A DNA stretch of 64,000 bases from Verrucomicrobiaceae bacterium (GCA_947440575.1 CANETF010000004.1:1-64000), one strand, 5' to 3'. Shown: positions 1 through 8,704, numbered from the stretch's first letter. The notes: a model not told the origin generated them from the sequence alone. Made by a program: numbers and translations.

Positions 1-307
1 GGAGGTCCTGTGGCTGATCCGGATTGAGATACACTCCGGTGGTATCTGGTCGCAGACCGGTCAGCAGACTGAACCGAGTCGGAGCGCAGAACGCCACCTG
101 GCAGTAGTTCGCCGTGAAGACCGTTCCCTTTGCCGCGAGTCGCTCAATGTTCGGCGACTTCATCCACGAAGTGCCGTAACAGCCGAGCAGCGGTTTGAGG
201 TCGTCTGAGATGATGAAGAGGACGTTGAGCTTTTTGCGAGGCGCATCAGCGGCGAGCGCCGGACTGGTCAAAGCTGCCAGCGAGAAGATCAAGAAAAGCA
301 CTCTCAT
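1..307 (-). CDS. Sulfatase, N-terminal part (runs off left edge)
   Basis: Only the first 102 codons are in the window. A hydrophobic N-terminus ending ALAA (about residues 1-20) indicates a signal peptide, so the enzyme is exported. It is followed by the sulfatase metal-binding segment FIISDDLKP and the active-site segment FCAPTRFSLLTG. Cys74 is the residue that would be oxidised to formylglycine. The core is C-A-P-T-R, which fits the general C-x-P-x-R rule, but Thr replaces the usual Ser. The overall look (LLGCYG, TGLRPDTTGVY) is iduronate-2-sulfatase-like, and the substrate is unknown. The ATG shares ATGA with the stop of the sulfatase upstream, so it is the last visible gene of the GntR-DUF1552-sulfatase-sulfatase operon and is probably translationally coupled. 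The family call is certain; completeness of the gene cannot be judged. Confidence 0.9.
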   Translation of the reverse strand, partial: MRVLFLIFSLAALTSPALAADAPRKKLNVLFIISDDLKPLLGCYGTSWMKSPNIERLAAKGTVFTANYCQVAFCAPTRFSLLTGLRPDTTGVYLNPDQPQDL

Positions 308-1764
308 TGTTGACCTCCTTTTGTCATCCTCTTGAGCTGCGTTGCGAGCGCGGAAATCTGTGCCGCAGCTTCGACGGTGCCGGCAAGGTTCACCGTTTCG
401 AGCGGATCGGTTTGTTCATCGTAGAGTTCCTGGCCGACGACGTGGCCGGTCTTAAAATCACGCCACTCATGATAGCTCCAGCGGTCCGTTTTGAGCGCGT
501 AACCCATCACTTGCGGCAAGGCCTGCGGTCCACCGCCCCAGTAAAGCGCAGGGCGTGGATGTTGCGTGAGCGCGGCGGTTTTCACGGATGCGCTGGCATC
601 CTTCAGCACGGGCACGAGGCTGGTGCCTTCGAGCTGAGGAGGAGATGGAAGACCACTGAGGTCCGTAAGCGTGGGAAAGATGTCGATCAACTCACTGATG
701 GCGGTCGTCTTCGCGCCGCCCTTTCCGATACCGGGAGCGCTGATGATGAGTGGCACTCGCGCGTCCCACCCGAACAAGGTCATCTTTCCCCAGCAGTCGT
801 GCTCGCCGAGTTCAAAGCCGTTGTCGCCAATGATGACGACGATGGTGTTGTCGCGGAGCTTCAGTTCATCAAGCGCATCCAACACGCGGCCAAACTGCGC
901 GTCAGCGAAACTCATCGCCGCATAGTAGCCATGGCGGATCTCGCGCTTTGCTTCCTCGTCGAGCGTGCGTTGGGCACTCGGCTCGCCGAGGATTTCGTGG
1001 TTCGCATGAAAGGCGATCTCGGGCGCGTTGCGAGGCCGTTCGGGCGTCTCGATGGCTGGGATATCTTCGCGGCGATACATGTCCCAGTAGCGCTTCGGCA
1101 CCTTGTAAGGTGTGTGCGGCTTGAAGATGCCCAGGGCAAGGAAAAATGGCTCCGACTTCTTCGCGAACGCCCGCATCTCGGTGATAGCGAGGTTGGCGGA
1201 CACGGTGTCAAAGCAAGCCTCGTCCGGCACGTCGCGATTCTCACAGAGCAGGTCCTTCGCGAGGTTCGGCGGCAAAGCAGCTCCATTTGGCAAGGCAAAC
1301 TCATCCTTCGTTTTGCCGCCGGTGCGTCGATCCGGCACGCTCAGCGTCTTGAAGTCCGCCTCCTTGCCATAGCCACCGAGCACCTTGCCGATGCTCATGG
1401 ACTTGTAGCCGTGCTGCATGAACCACTGTGGCATCGTGACCGCATCGGGATGCAGATCATAGAGATACTTCGTCATGCTCCAAATGCCGAGCGAGTCCGG
1501 CCTGCGCCCGCTCATGAACGAAGCGCGTGATGGACCGCAGATCGGCTGCTGGCAGAAGTTCCGCGTGAACACCGTGCCGCGAGCAGCAAGCCGGTCGAGG
1601 TTTGGCGACTTCGCCACCGGATCTCCATAGCAACCCAGGCGGTTGTTGAGATCGTCGAAGACGACGAAGAGAACGTTGGGCTTTTTCGATGAAGCAGCAT
1701 CGGCGGCTGGTGCGGCTTGGCACGCCAGAGCGAGAAGAAAAAGTGACCGCCTGACTATTAGCAT
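304..1764 (-). CDS. Iduronate-2-sulfatase-like sulfatase
   Basis: Exported type I sulfatase of 486 residues, a normal length for the family, which hydrolyses a sulfate ester (probably on a sugar). The sequence shows a signal peptide (about 1-22), a metal-binding FDDLNNRLGCYGD segment, the formylglycine signature C-G-P-S-R with Cys76, and the second metal site GDNGFELGEHDCWGK late in the domain. I chose the ATG at 1764 because GGAGGAAG lies about 10 nt upstream. A GTG at 1770 overlaps the stop of the DUF1552 gene and would add two residues. The 3' end overlaps the next sulfatase start (ATGA). Cys at the signature requires a formylglycine-generating enzyme or anaerobic maturase, neither of which is in the window. 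Confidence 0.93.
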   Translation of the reverse strand: MLIVRRSLFLLALACQAAPAADAASSKKPNVLFVVFDDLNNRLGCYGDPVAKSPNLDRLAARGTVFTRNFCQQPICGPSRASFMSGRRPDSLGIWSMTKYLYDLHPDAVTMPQWFMQHGYKSMSIGKVLGGYGKEADFKTLSVPDRRTGGKTKDEFALPNGAALPPNLAKDLLCENRDVPDEACFDTVSANLAITEMRAFAKKSEPFFLALGIFKPHTPYKVPKRYWDMYRREDIPAIETPERPRNAPEIAFHANHEILGEPSAQRTLDEEAKREIRHGYYAAMSFADAQFGRVLDALDELKLRDNTIVVIIGDNGFELGEHDCWGKMTLFGWDARVPLIISAPGIGKGGAKTTAISELIDIFPTLTDLSGLPSPPQLEGTSLVPVLKDASASVKTAALTQHPRPALYWGGGPQALPQVMGYALKTDRWSYHEWRDFKTGHVVGQELYDEQTDPLETVNLAGTVEAAAQISALATQLKRMTKGGQQ

Positions 1765-1766
1765 GA

Positions 1767-3098
1767 TCACACTTCCTCCAGCATGAGTTTCGCATCGCCA
1801 AAGGTCTTCGGACGCACTTCCATCTTGTCCATCATGGACATGAAGAGGCGGCAGAGCTGGCGGTCGGGTTTGTCTCGGTAGTCGAGCGTGCGTCCACTTT
1901 TCAGGCGGCCACCCGCTCCACCGAGGACGATAATGGGCAGTTCATCGTTGTTGTGCTTCGCGCCGACCATCATGCTTGAGCAGTGCATGAGCATGGTGTT
2001 GTCCAGCAGCGTGCGTTCGCCTTCACGGATGCTGTCGAGCTTGCGGGCAAGGTAGGCGAGTTGCTCCATGAAAAGCTGGTTCACCTTGAGGTAATCCTCG
2101 CCGTCGCTATGGCTCAGCAGGTGGTGAATCATGTAGTCGATGCCGTGGCCTGGCTGCTGGATGCTCGGCAGATTTGGGAAACGCAGGGCGCTGTGGTCGT
2201 TGTTGAGCTTCAGCGTGGTGATGCGCGTGGTGTCGGTCTGAAAACCGAGCACTAGGATATCGCACATGAGTTTCATGTGCTCCGCGATGTCCTGCGGGAT
2301 GCCGTCGGAGGGGCGCTGCATGTTCGGTTTGTCCAAAGTGGGCCGCCAGCCTTGCAGCTCGCCGCGTTTGCCAGCGTTCTCGATGCGCTTCTCCACCTCG
2401 CGCACGCTGTCGAGATACTCGTCGAGCTTGCGTTGATCGCTGGCACTGATGTCGCGACGCAAATCCTGTGCATCGCCCAGAACAGCATCCAGCACGCTTT
2501 TGTCGGCTGGCGAGCCTTCATCTTTGAAGAGACGATCAAACGCGAGCGCAGGATAAAGCTCAAGCGGTGTCGGCGTTGTGGGCGATGACCACGAAATGTG
2601 CGAGCTGTAGAGCATCGAGTAGTTCTTATGCACCGACGGGTTCGACTTCTCACACGCGAGCACGAGGCTCGGCACCTTCGTGGAGCGTCCATAAGTCTGG
2701 GCGAGCATTTGATCGAAACTGGTGCCGCTGCGAATCTCACCTCCAGAGGCGATCGGAGCACCGGAGAGCATGTTGCCGGTTTGTGAGGAGTGGATATTTC
2801 CTTTGCGAGCTTCCTCATGATAGAGGCCGCGCACGAAGAGCAGCTTCTCTTTGAACTCGTTCAAAGGTGCGAGCACACGGCCAAGCTCCATCGCCTTGCC
2901 CTCGCCCTTGGCCCACCATTCCTTCGACTGGAAGCCATTGCCGGAAAAGGTCACGCACAGCCGCACGGGGGCTTCGCTGGCCGGTTTGTTCTTTTTCGGC
3001 TCATCACCCCAGACATTGACGGATTCCATCCACGGCAGTGCCATGGTAACGCCAGTTCCTCGAAGGAAGGCACGACGGTTAAAACGATGGGTGTTCAT
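1767..3098 (-). CDS. DUF1552 (PF07586) family protein, Tat-exported
   Basis: 443-residue protein of the DUF1552 family, typical of planctomycetes, verrucomicrobia and myxobacteria. The N-terminus carries a twin-arginine-type signal (NRRAFLRGTG, then a hydrophobic stretch), so it is probably exported folded. Family landmarks visible are LCVTFSGNGFQSKEWW near the start, RGLYHEEA, and a C-terminal GGAGGRLKSGRTLDY block. The biochemical function of DUF1552 is not established; proteins of this type usually sit beside DUF1592/DUF1588 cytochrome-like partners. Here it instead lies between a GntR regulator (38-nt gap upstream) and a sulfatase whose translation starts at its stop codon. That points to a role connected with the sulfatases, which is inference from context only. 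Confidence 0.85.
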   Translation of the reverse strand: MNTHRFNRRAFLRGTGVTMALPWMESVNVWGDEPKKNKPASEAPVRLCVTFSGNGFQSKEWWAKGEGKAMELGRVLAPLNEFKEKLLFVRGLYHEEARKGNIHSSQTGNMLSGAPIASGGEIRSGTSFDQMLAQTYGRSTKVPSLVLACEKSNPSVHKNYSMLYSSHISWSSPTTPTPLELYPALAFDRLFKDEGSPADKSVLDAVLGDAQDLRRDISASDQRKLDEYLDSVREVEKRIENAGKRGELQGWRPTLDKPNMQRPSDGIPQDIAEHMKLMCDILVLGFQTDTTRITTLKLNNDHSALRFPNLPSIQQPGHGIDYMIHHLLSHSDGEDYLKVNQLFMEQLAYLARKLDSIREGERTLLDNTMLMHCSSMMVGAKHNNDELPIIVLGGAGGRLKSGRTLDYRDKPDRQLCRLFMSMMDKMEVRPKTFGDAKLMLEEV

Positions 3099-3136
3099 GG
3101 TTGTTCTGTGTCCCTAGCTCTTGGTTATTGGTCCGA

Positions 3137-3796
3137 TCACTCACCTTCAGGCAGCACCGGCAGCCACTCCCGCCAGCCGGTGATGTGCTTGCGCATCAGC
3201 GATTCGCAAGCGGCGGGGGTTTGCTGTTTGAAACAATCGACGATGGTTTGATGCGAACGCATCGTCTCAGCCCGGGTGTCGAGTTTCTGCACCTGATGAC
3301 GACGATGCAGTCTACCGAGCCAAAGCTCCAGCTCACCGCGCATGGAGCGCCAGAGTTTGAGCAGGCGTCCATTGCCCGAGGCTTCGAGAATGATCTCGTG
3401 AAACTCCAGATCAAGCCGGGTGACATCCAGCATCGTCTTCGCCCGATTCGTGTCTTTGATATTCTTCTCCAGGAGCCTCGCATCGCATGTGACCGATGGC
3501 GATGCCAAGCGTGCCGCGAGCGGTTCCAGAGCGAGCCTCAGGGTGTAAAGCTCGTCGAAATCCTGGGGCGACAGGGCCTTCACAAAAGCCCGCCCCGTGC
3601 CGCTAAACTCAACGAACCCTTCCCGCTCCAATGTGAATAGCGCCTCTCTCACCGGCACTCGGCTCACTCCCAAACGCACGGCCACCGCCGACTCCGCGAG
3701 AAGATCTCCTGGTTCCATTTTGCCACTGAGGATCTCCTGTCGCAAAAGCGAAGCTGCGTAATCAGTGCGTGAGGTAAAGGCAGGGACTTCGGTCAT
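3137..3796 (-). CDS. GntR/FCD-family transcriptional regulator
   Basis: 219-residue regulator. The N-terminal winged helix (about residues 8-75) contains the GntR hallmark GDLLAESAVAVRLGVSRVPVREALFTL. The C-terminal FCD ligand domain (about 80-215) has the metal/ligand residues expected for the VanR/FadR branch, seen as LDLEFHEI, RSHQTIVD and MRKHITG. Such regulators commonly respond to sugar acids or organic acids, which suits a uronate-glycan locus, but the ligand is not readable. It is the first gene of a minus-strand operon (gntR, DUF1552, sulfatase, sulfatase). A strong palindromic operator lies 2 bp upstream of its ATG, so autoregulation is likely. Confidence 0.93.
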   Translation of the reverse strand: MTEVPAFTSRTDYAASLLRQEILSGKMEPGDLLAESAVAVRLGVSRVPVREALFTLEREGFVEFSGTGRAFVKALSPQDFDELYTLRLALEPLAARLASPSVTCDARLLEKNIKDTNRAKTMLDVTRLDLEFHEIILEASGNGRLLKLWRSMRGELELWLGRLHRRHQVQKLDTRAETMRSHQTIVDCFKQQTPAACESLMRKHITGWREWLPVLPEGE

Positions 3797-3798
3797 TT

Positions 3799-3831
3799 GG
3801 TATACTGTTTCAATGATACAAACGGTATACC
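3799..3831. promoter_or_regulatory. Probable GntR operator (inverted repeat)
   Basis: A 33-bp inverted repeat: GGTATACTGTTT, nine spacer bases, then AAACGGTATACC, with one mismatch between the arms. Each arm also holds the palindrome GGTATAC(C/T), similar to half-sites of FCD-type GntR regulators. The repeat ends 2 bp before the ATG of the GntR gene at 3796, where a bound protein would block promoter or ribosome access. The binding protein is inferred from position. Confidence 0.6.
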
Positions 3832-3984
3832 GTCTGATTTTCTTTCAGCAGATTTGAAATCATAAACACAGGGCATAAACCCTATGCGACGATTCAATCC
3901 CGGATCCAACACTTAACGTGAGTGAGAAATGCAGAGGCTGGTTTGTTTAAGCCTGCTGGGTACCTTCAAGATCGGATTTCGAGT

Positions 3985-5340
3985 TCAACGCGACTTCACC
4001 GAGTAACTGTGCTCCACTGCACAGTTCTCAAGATTCGCCCGCGTCACCCCCGGCACAACACTGCGCACATAATCCACCTTCGCTTCACTCTCACCCACCG
4101 TGACCCGCACGTGGCCCGCGCTGCCCAGGATGACCCCGCCGTAGCCATATTCCTCAGCACTTCGCGTCCCGCCGCTCGGATGACCAGGCTGGGGCACTTC
4201 CTGGTAGATGATGCCGTTGAGCTCTTCTTTGACAAAAAGATGGTCGTGGCCGTGAAACACGATGTTCACGCCGCTTTTGACGAAAAGCTCATGAATCGGC
4301 ATCTCCCATCCAGGTCGGTTCTGTCGGAAACCCTCGCTGCCATCCGCATTCCTGCCACCCCACTCCATGTAGGCGGCCGGTTTCGCTCCACCCCTCACAT
4401 CACGACCCAAACCGCCCACAAGGTGATGGATGAAAACAAAACGCATCGCCGCCTTGCTGCCCGCCAGCGTCTTCTCCAGCCAACGATACTGTTGCTCACC
4501 CAGCGTCATGTCCCACCCGGAAGCGCCGCGTTGCATGGTGGACCAAAACGGGTCGAGCCCAATGAAGAGCGCGTTGCCCCACTCAAAGGCAAAGTAGCTG
4601 TGCTTGTCATTTCCATCCGTGGGATTCGGAAAGTAAGTGTGCCGCATTCCGAGCGACCACTCAGACATCGCCGGGTCGCTGCCACGCTCACCATCGTGAT
4701 TGCCCAGCACCATGAAAATCGGCACGCTATGCGCTACCCGGCCCATGTAGTAGCGCTGGGCCTTGTACTGCGACTCGGCACGCGTGTAGAACCGGCCAAA
4801 CTTGTCCACCATCGTCGTGTCACCGAGGTCGATCATGAAGTCCGGCTTGTCCGCCAGCATGTTGGCTAGGGTTTGCTGATACACCCGAACATCCGTGTTG
4901 TTGTCGAGATGCGAATCCGCCTGCATGACAAAGGAAAAACTCTGCCCCGATTTCCGCTGCGTGTGAAAACGACGCATCGCATCCTGCACCCACTCGCCCC
5001 TCGAACGACGATAGCTGAGACGATAGTTGTAGCTCGTGTCCGGCTTCAAGCCGCTCAGCACCACGTTCTCCGGAACCCCTGCCCTCAGCTTCACCGCGCC
5101 TGTCTTCAATCCATCGCCATACTCGATAAACGCCTCCATCTCCTCCCACGCCAGCACACTCACCGTCACCGCCTCCGCCCCCGGCCTGCAAAGCCAGACA
5201 TTGAACAAATACGGCGGCACCACCGCCGGCTCCACCTGCCCGCCCTGTCCCGCACCGCCTTTTTGCTTTTCCTCCGGTGCAGCTGCGATTAGTAGCAACG
5301 CGAATAAGGATGTGATTAGCGAGAGCAGGAGAGGCTTCAT
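3985..5340 (-). CDS. Exported metallophosphoesterase, purple-acid-phosphatase-like
   Basis: 451 residues. A signal peptide (about 1-21) is followed by a fibronectin-type/PAP-N-like beta domain (about 40-128) and a calcineurin-like phosphoesterase domain (about 133-430). All binuclear metal motifs are present: D142-S-H144, GD174, GN214HD, a paired HH and a late GHDH. The enzyme would hydrolyse phosphate esters outside the cytoplasm, with substrate unknown. Its ATG overlaps the stop of the upstream sulfatase (ATGA), so phosphatase and sulfatase should be made together. It is followed by 188 bp before the GntR gene, which contains the operator described at 3799-3831. Confidence 0.92.
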   Translation of the reverse strand: MKPLLLSLITSLFALLLIAAAPEEKQKGGAGQGGQVEPAVVPPYLFNVWLCRPGAEAVTVSVLAWEEMEAFIEYGDGLKTGAVKLRAGVPENVVLSGLKPDTSYNYRLSYRRSRGEWVQDAMRRFHTQRKSGQSFSFVMQADSHLDNNTDVRVYQQTLANMLADKPDFMIDLGDTTMVDKFGRFYTRAESQYKAQRYYMGRVAHSVPIFMVLGNHDGERGSDPAMSEWSLGMRHTYFPNPTDGNDKHSYFAFEWGNALFIGLDPFWSTMQRGASGWDMTLGEQQYRWLEKTLAGSKAAMRFVFIHHLVGGLGRDVRGGAKPAAYMEWGGRNADGSEGFRQNRPGWEMPIHELFVKSGVNIVFHGHDHLFVKEELNGIIYQEVPQPGHPSGGTRSAEEYGYGGVILGSAGHVRVTVGESEAKVDYVRSVVPGVTRANLENCAVEHSYSVKSR

Positions 5341-6812
5341 AAAGTAGTCATGGGCTTTAGCCCGTGAGGATTGAGTCGGATGTTGGACGGCGTGTCTTGA
5401 TGGCGAAGCGGTGCGAGCTGAAGCTCAGCACTACTTTTGTCCCCTTTCTTCCCGCCTTTGCCGCCTTTGCCACCTTTGCCGCCGCCCTTCATTGCAGGCT
5501 CTCGGGCGGGATCGTAGTTTGGATTGGGCTTCGGCATTTCGGCTCCGACTTCCTTCAAGTAATCCGAGAGCTGTTTGGCAAACGTTGCGGTGAGTTCCGG
5601 CTTGGCTGCAGCGAGGTTCTTCGTCTCGCCGATGTCGGTTTTAAGATCGAACAGCTGATTTTCACCCGTTTCGTAGAAGTGGAGGAGCTTCATGTGGCCA
5701 CTGAGGATCGCCGAGTGCGGGGAGTCGCCTTGGTAGTGCGGAAAATGAAACACCATCGGCTCACGAGGTCGCTTCACCGGATCCGACCCGCCACTTAGCA
5801 AAGGCGTCATGTCGCCACCGTCGAGTTCCGTTGGGAGCGCCGCTTTCACACCCGCCCAACGGCAAAAGGTCGGGAAAAAATCATAGCCAACCACACGCTG
5901 ATGACACCACGAGTTCGGCGCGATGCCGGGCCCGCGAACGATCAAGGGCACACGAATGCCCCCCTCCCACACATCCCCCTTCCCGCCATTCAACGTGCGG
6001 CGGTTCGATCCTCCATTGTCAGACATGTAGATAACGATCGTGTTCTTCGACAGCCCCATCCCATCCAGTTTCGCTAGCAACTCTCCCACACCGCGGTCAA
6101 GGTCTTCCGCAATGGCCGCACGGCCAACTTCCTTGTCATCTCTGCCTGACGTCAGCTTCCGATAGTTCTCCACCAACGCTGGCGTTGCGTTCTCAGGATA
6201 GTGCAGCGCATTGTAGCTCATCTGAATAAAAAAAGGCTTCCCAGCCTCCTGACTACGCTTCATGAAATCCACCGCTCTCGACCCCATCCCAAAGATGTCC
6301 ACCGGATTGGGCGGCAAATGCGGCGCAGCGTCCTGATTGCCCGTGTCGCCATCGCTTTCATCATAACCATGAGCCTCCGGCCCACCTCCCTCCAAATGCC
6401 ATTTGCCATAGTGCGCGGTCGCGTAGCCCGCCGACTTCAAAATCTGCCCGATCGTCACCTCGTCATCGCGAATGCTCTTCCGATTCTCGCCTTCAATCAA
6501 ACGATGCCCCTGCTCAGCCGGCGCGGCCTTCGTCCACCCCAGCGCCGCCGGATTCCGCCCCGTTTGCAGGCTGATGCGCGTCGGCGAGCACACCGGCGCA
6601 GGCGCATACGCCGCGCTGAATCGCATGCCCTGCTCCGCAAGCCGAGCAATGTTCGGCGTCTGCACGATGCTGCTTTTAGAGTCCGGCATGTCCGGGTGCA
6701 TCTGGCAGGACAGCCCGCTCCAGGCCTGATCGTCCGAGAGCATGAAAAGAATGTTCGGCGGCGCGGCAGCAAAGGCGTTTGAGGCCGCTAGAAGAACAAG
6801 AAGGAGTCTCAT
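5337..6812 (-). CDS. Arylsulfatase-type sulfatase with Lys/Gly linker and repeat-derived tail
   Basis: 491 residues. A signal peptide (about 1-16) leads into metal-binding FMLSDDQAWSG and the formylglycine signature C-S-P-T-R at Cys75, followed by ISLQTGRNP. The second metal site is MSDNGGSNRR. The catalytic domain ends near residue 435. It is followed by a Lys/Gly-rich linker (KGGGKGGKGGKGG) and about 30 residues that do not resemble a sulfatase; their DNA consists of two palindromes, so this tail looks like read-through into an inserted repeat. The gene overlaps the metallophosphatase downstream (ATGA) and is preceded by a 139-bp gap, where a promoter may lie. Substrate is unknown. Confidence 0.92.
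   Translation of the reverse strand: MRLLLVLLAASNAFAAAPPNILFMLSDDQAWSGLSCQMHPDMPDSKSSIVQTPNIARLAEQGMRFSAAYAPAPVCSPTRISLQTGRNPAALGWTKAAPAEQGHRLIEGENRKSIRDDEVTIGQILKSAGYATAHYGKWHLEGGGPEAHGYDESDGDTGNQDAAPHLPPNPVDIFGMGSRAVDFMKRSQEAGKPFFIQMSYNALHYPENATPALVENYRKLTSGRDDKEVGRAAIAEDLDRGVGELLAKLDGMGLSKNTIVIYMSDNGGSNRRTLNGGKGDVWEGGIRVPLIVRGPGIAPNSWCHQRVVGYDFFPTFCRWAGVKAALPTELDGGDMTPLLSGGSDPVKRPREPMVFHFPHYQGDSPHSAILSGHMKLLHFYETGENQLFDLKTDIGETKNLAAAKPELTATFAKQLSDYLKEVGAEMPKPNPNYDPAREPAMKGGGKGGKGGKGGKKGDKSSAELQLAPLRHQDTPSNIRLNPHGLKPMTTL
5348..5431. repeat. Two-palindrome REP-like element inside a sulfatase 3' end
   Basis: Two stem-loops 43 bp apart. The first, at 5348-5367, has arms TCATGGGCT/AGCCCGTGA (one G-T pair) around TT. 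The second, at 5411-5431, has arms GTGCGAGCT/AGCTCAGCAC with one bulged base. Such a doublet is characteristic of REP/BIME-type extragenic repeats, but here it is translated as the last 30 or so residues of the sulfatase at 5337-6812. No second copy is visible in the window, so the repeat-family assignment is inference. Confidence 0.45.
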
Positions 6813-6951
6813 AACACAAAGAACGTCCCCTTTGTCAGCAGCACTTCAGTGAAGGCCGAATAGATTGTCAAGATTCGGTCAACAGCAAGGGCTCCTTGAA
6901 GAGTGCAGATCGGCCACAGGCTTGGCTTCTGCTGGCATTCGAAAACGGAGC

Positions 6952-8685
6952 CTACTTGCCCTGCTTTAGATACTCGTCACGCGAGAGGAAACCGTCCTTG
7001 TCCGTGTCCCACTTGGTGAAACGATCACCGGCGGCGGCGGCATCGGATTGGTGGGTGGTGTAGTATTCGCGGGTGAGCTTGCCGGTTTTGTCTTTGTCGA
7101 GTTTATCGAATCGCGAACCGCGATCATCGGCGGAAGCGTTAGGGACAGGTGCCTCGGGTTTGCCTTTGTCCTTCTTTTTTCCCGTCATGGCTTCTGCACC
7201 TTCAGGTTTGGCATCGGAACCGACGGGCGGCAGGTGTTTGGCGAGGGTTTCGAGCAGCTCTTTGTGCTCGGGTTCGTTGGCGAGGCTGACGGTTTCGTTG
7301 GGGTCGCTTTCTTCGTCGTAAAGCTCGGTGCCGACAACTTGGGAGCCGTTGCGCAGACGGTAGAAAGTGGCGCGATAGCGGTCGTTGCGAATGCTGTAGC
7401 CCATGACTTGGCCTTCCGGGGCCTTTTTCGGGTACTGGCTGATGGCGACTTTAATGGAGGGTGCCGATGGATTGTCGATGAAGGTCTTCAAGCTGCGGCC
7501 CGTGAGACCGGTGGGATTCGGGAGGCCGCACAGCTCGGCGAGAGTGGGATACACATCGACAAACTCGACGGTCGCGGAGCACTTTTGACCGGCGGTCTTC
7601 GAACCTGGAACGCTGATGAGCAACGGCGCACGGGTGGCGAGTTCGAAGTTGGTGTGCTTGTGCCACAGGCCGTGATCACCGAGCTGCCAGCCGTGATCAC
7701 CCCACAGGACAATGATGGTATTGTCGGCGAGACCTTCCTTTTCGAGCGCGTCAAGCACCTTCCCGACCTGGGCATCCATGTAGCTGATGCAGGCATAGTA
7801 GCCATGACGCAGATTCTTGGCGAACTCAGCTGGGATGGGGTCTTCCTTTGGCACACCGGGATAGTTGTGAATTTCGCCGTTGGTATGGCCAACATACGGC
7901 GGGGCCCCTTCAGGGAGATGATCGATGGCCGGCAAAGGGATGCTGTTGGGGTCGTAGAGGTCCCAATATTTCTTCGGTGCAACGAAGGGTAGATGGGGTT
8001 TCAGGAAACCCACCGCCAGGAAAAAGGGTTGTCCCTTGGCTTTGAGCGCTGCGAGCCGTTTCACGGCCTCTGCCGCTGTGGCACCATCAGGAAGCTCACT
8101 GTCGTCCTTGGAGCTGACTTCAAATGAAGGCCCGGCCTTGGCTTCTTTGTCCTTCTTTTTCACCGAGGTGTCGTTGGCTTCAGGCGAGGAGTATTCCAAG
8201 ACATTGACATCGTGCTTGGTAACGGTCTGTTTGGTCCAATCCAAAAGATCGGTGTCTACGGCCCGGCCAAACGGATACCAATGCGGCGCGGTCCACGAGC
8301 GTCCGTCTTCATGCCCTTTGTGATAGATCTTACTCAGAGCCTCACACTGATAACCGTTCGCTTTGAAATGTTGGGGCAGCGTGATGCAATCCGGCTGTGC
8401 AGGACGGAAATGGGTCTCCAGATCCCAAACCTTTGTCACATCGGGCCGCAGGCCGGTCATGATCGCGGTGCGTGATGGACTGCACACGGCTTGCTGAGTG
8501 TAGGCTTTCTTGAAGACGATGCCGCGAGCCGCGATACGGTCGATGTTGGGCGATTTGATCAGCTTGTCCCCGTAGCAACCGAGCTGGGGTCGCAGGTCAT
8601 CTACAGAGATGAAAAGGATGTTCGGTTTGGTCGCGGCTTGGAGCGCGGGGAAGGTTAGCAAGAGGGCGGTGAGGATCGTTTTCAT
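6952..8685 (-). CDS. Iduronate-2-sulfatase-like sulfatase with C-terminal EF-hands
   Basis: 577 residues. A signal peptide (about 1-17) is followed by the metal site SVDDLRPQLGCYGD, the signature C-S-P-S-R at Cys68, TGLRPDVTKVWDLETHFR, and the later metal site WGDHGWQLGDHG. The sulfatase domain is joined by a Lys-rich linker to a pair of EF-hand loops at the C-terminus (DKDKTGKLTREY and DTDKDGFLSRDE). It is a close paralogue of the sulfatase at 32146-33861, sharing architecture and long stretches of near-identical sequence. The EF-hand tail is almost the same as in the neighbouring sulfatase at 8705-10240. It lies 19 nt downstream of that gene. The EF-hands suggest calcium-dependent folding or surface attachment outside the cell. 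Confidence 0.94.
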   Translation of the reverse strand: MKTILTALLLTFPALQAATKPNILFISVDDLRPQLGCYGDKLIKSPNIDRIAARGIVFKKAYTQQAVCSPSRTAIMTGLRPDVTKVWDLETHFRPAQPDCITLPQHFKANGYQCEALSKIYHKGHEDGRSWTAPHWYPFGRAVDTDLLDWTKQTVTKHDVNVLEYSSPEANDTSVKKKDKEAKAGPSFEVSSKDDSELPDGATAAEAVKRLAALKAKGQPFFLAVGFLKPHLPFVAPKKYWDLYDPNSIPLPAIDHLPEGAPPYVGHTNGEIHNYPGVPKEDPIPAEFAKNLRHGYYACISYMDAQVGKVLDALEKEGLADNTIIVLWGDHGWQLGDHGLWHKHTNFELATRAPLLISVPGSKTAGQKCSATVEFVDVYPTLAELCGLPNPTGLTGRSLKTFIDNPSAPSIKVAISQYPKKAPEGQVMGYSIRNDRYRATFYRLRNGSQVVGTELYDEESDPNETVSLANEPEHKELLETLAKHLPPVGSDAKPEGAEAMTGKKKDKGKPEAPVPNASADDRGSRFDKLDKDKTGKLTREYYTTHQSDAAAAGDRFTKWDTDKDGFLSRDEYLKQGK

Positions 8686-8704
8686 GGTTGGGATGGATTT
8701 GAGA

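Noticed and set aside
307-1530. Long open frame on the plus strand opposite the sulfatase at 304-1764
   Set aside because: It is antisense to a clear sulfatase, has no domain features and reflects high GC codon structure; the same holds for other long antisense frames such as those opposite serA and the PL8 gene.
6813-6951. Promoter-like TTGAC sequences on the minus strand before the sulfatase at 5337-6812
   Set aside because: No partner -10 at acceptable spacing; promoter consensus for this phylum is not known well enough to call.
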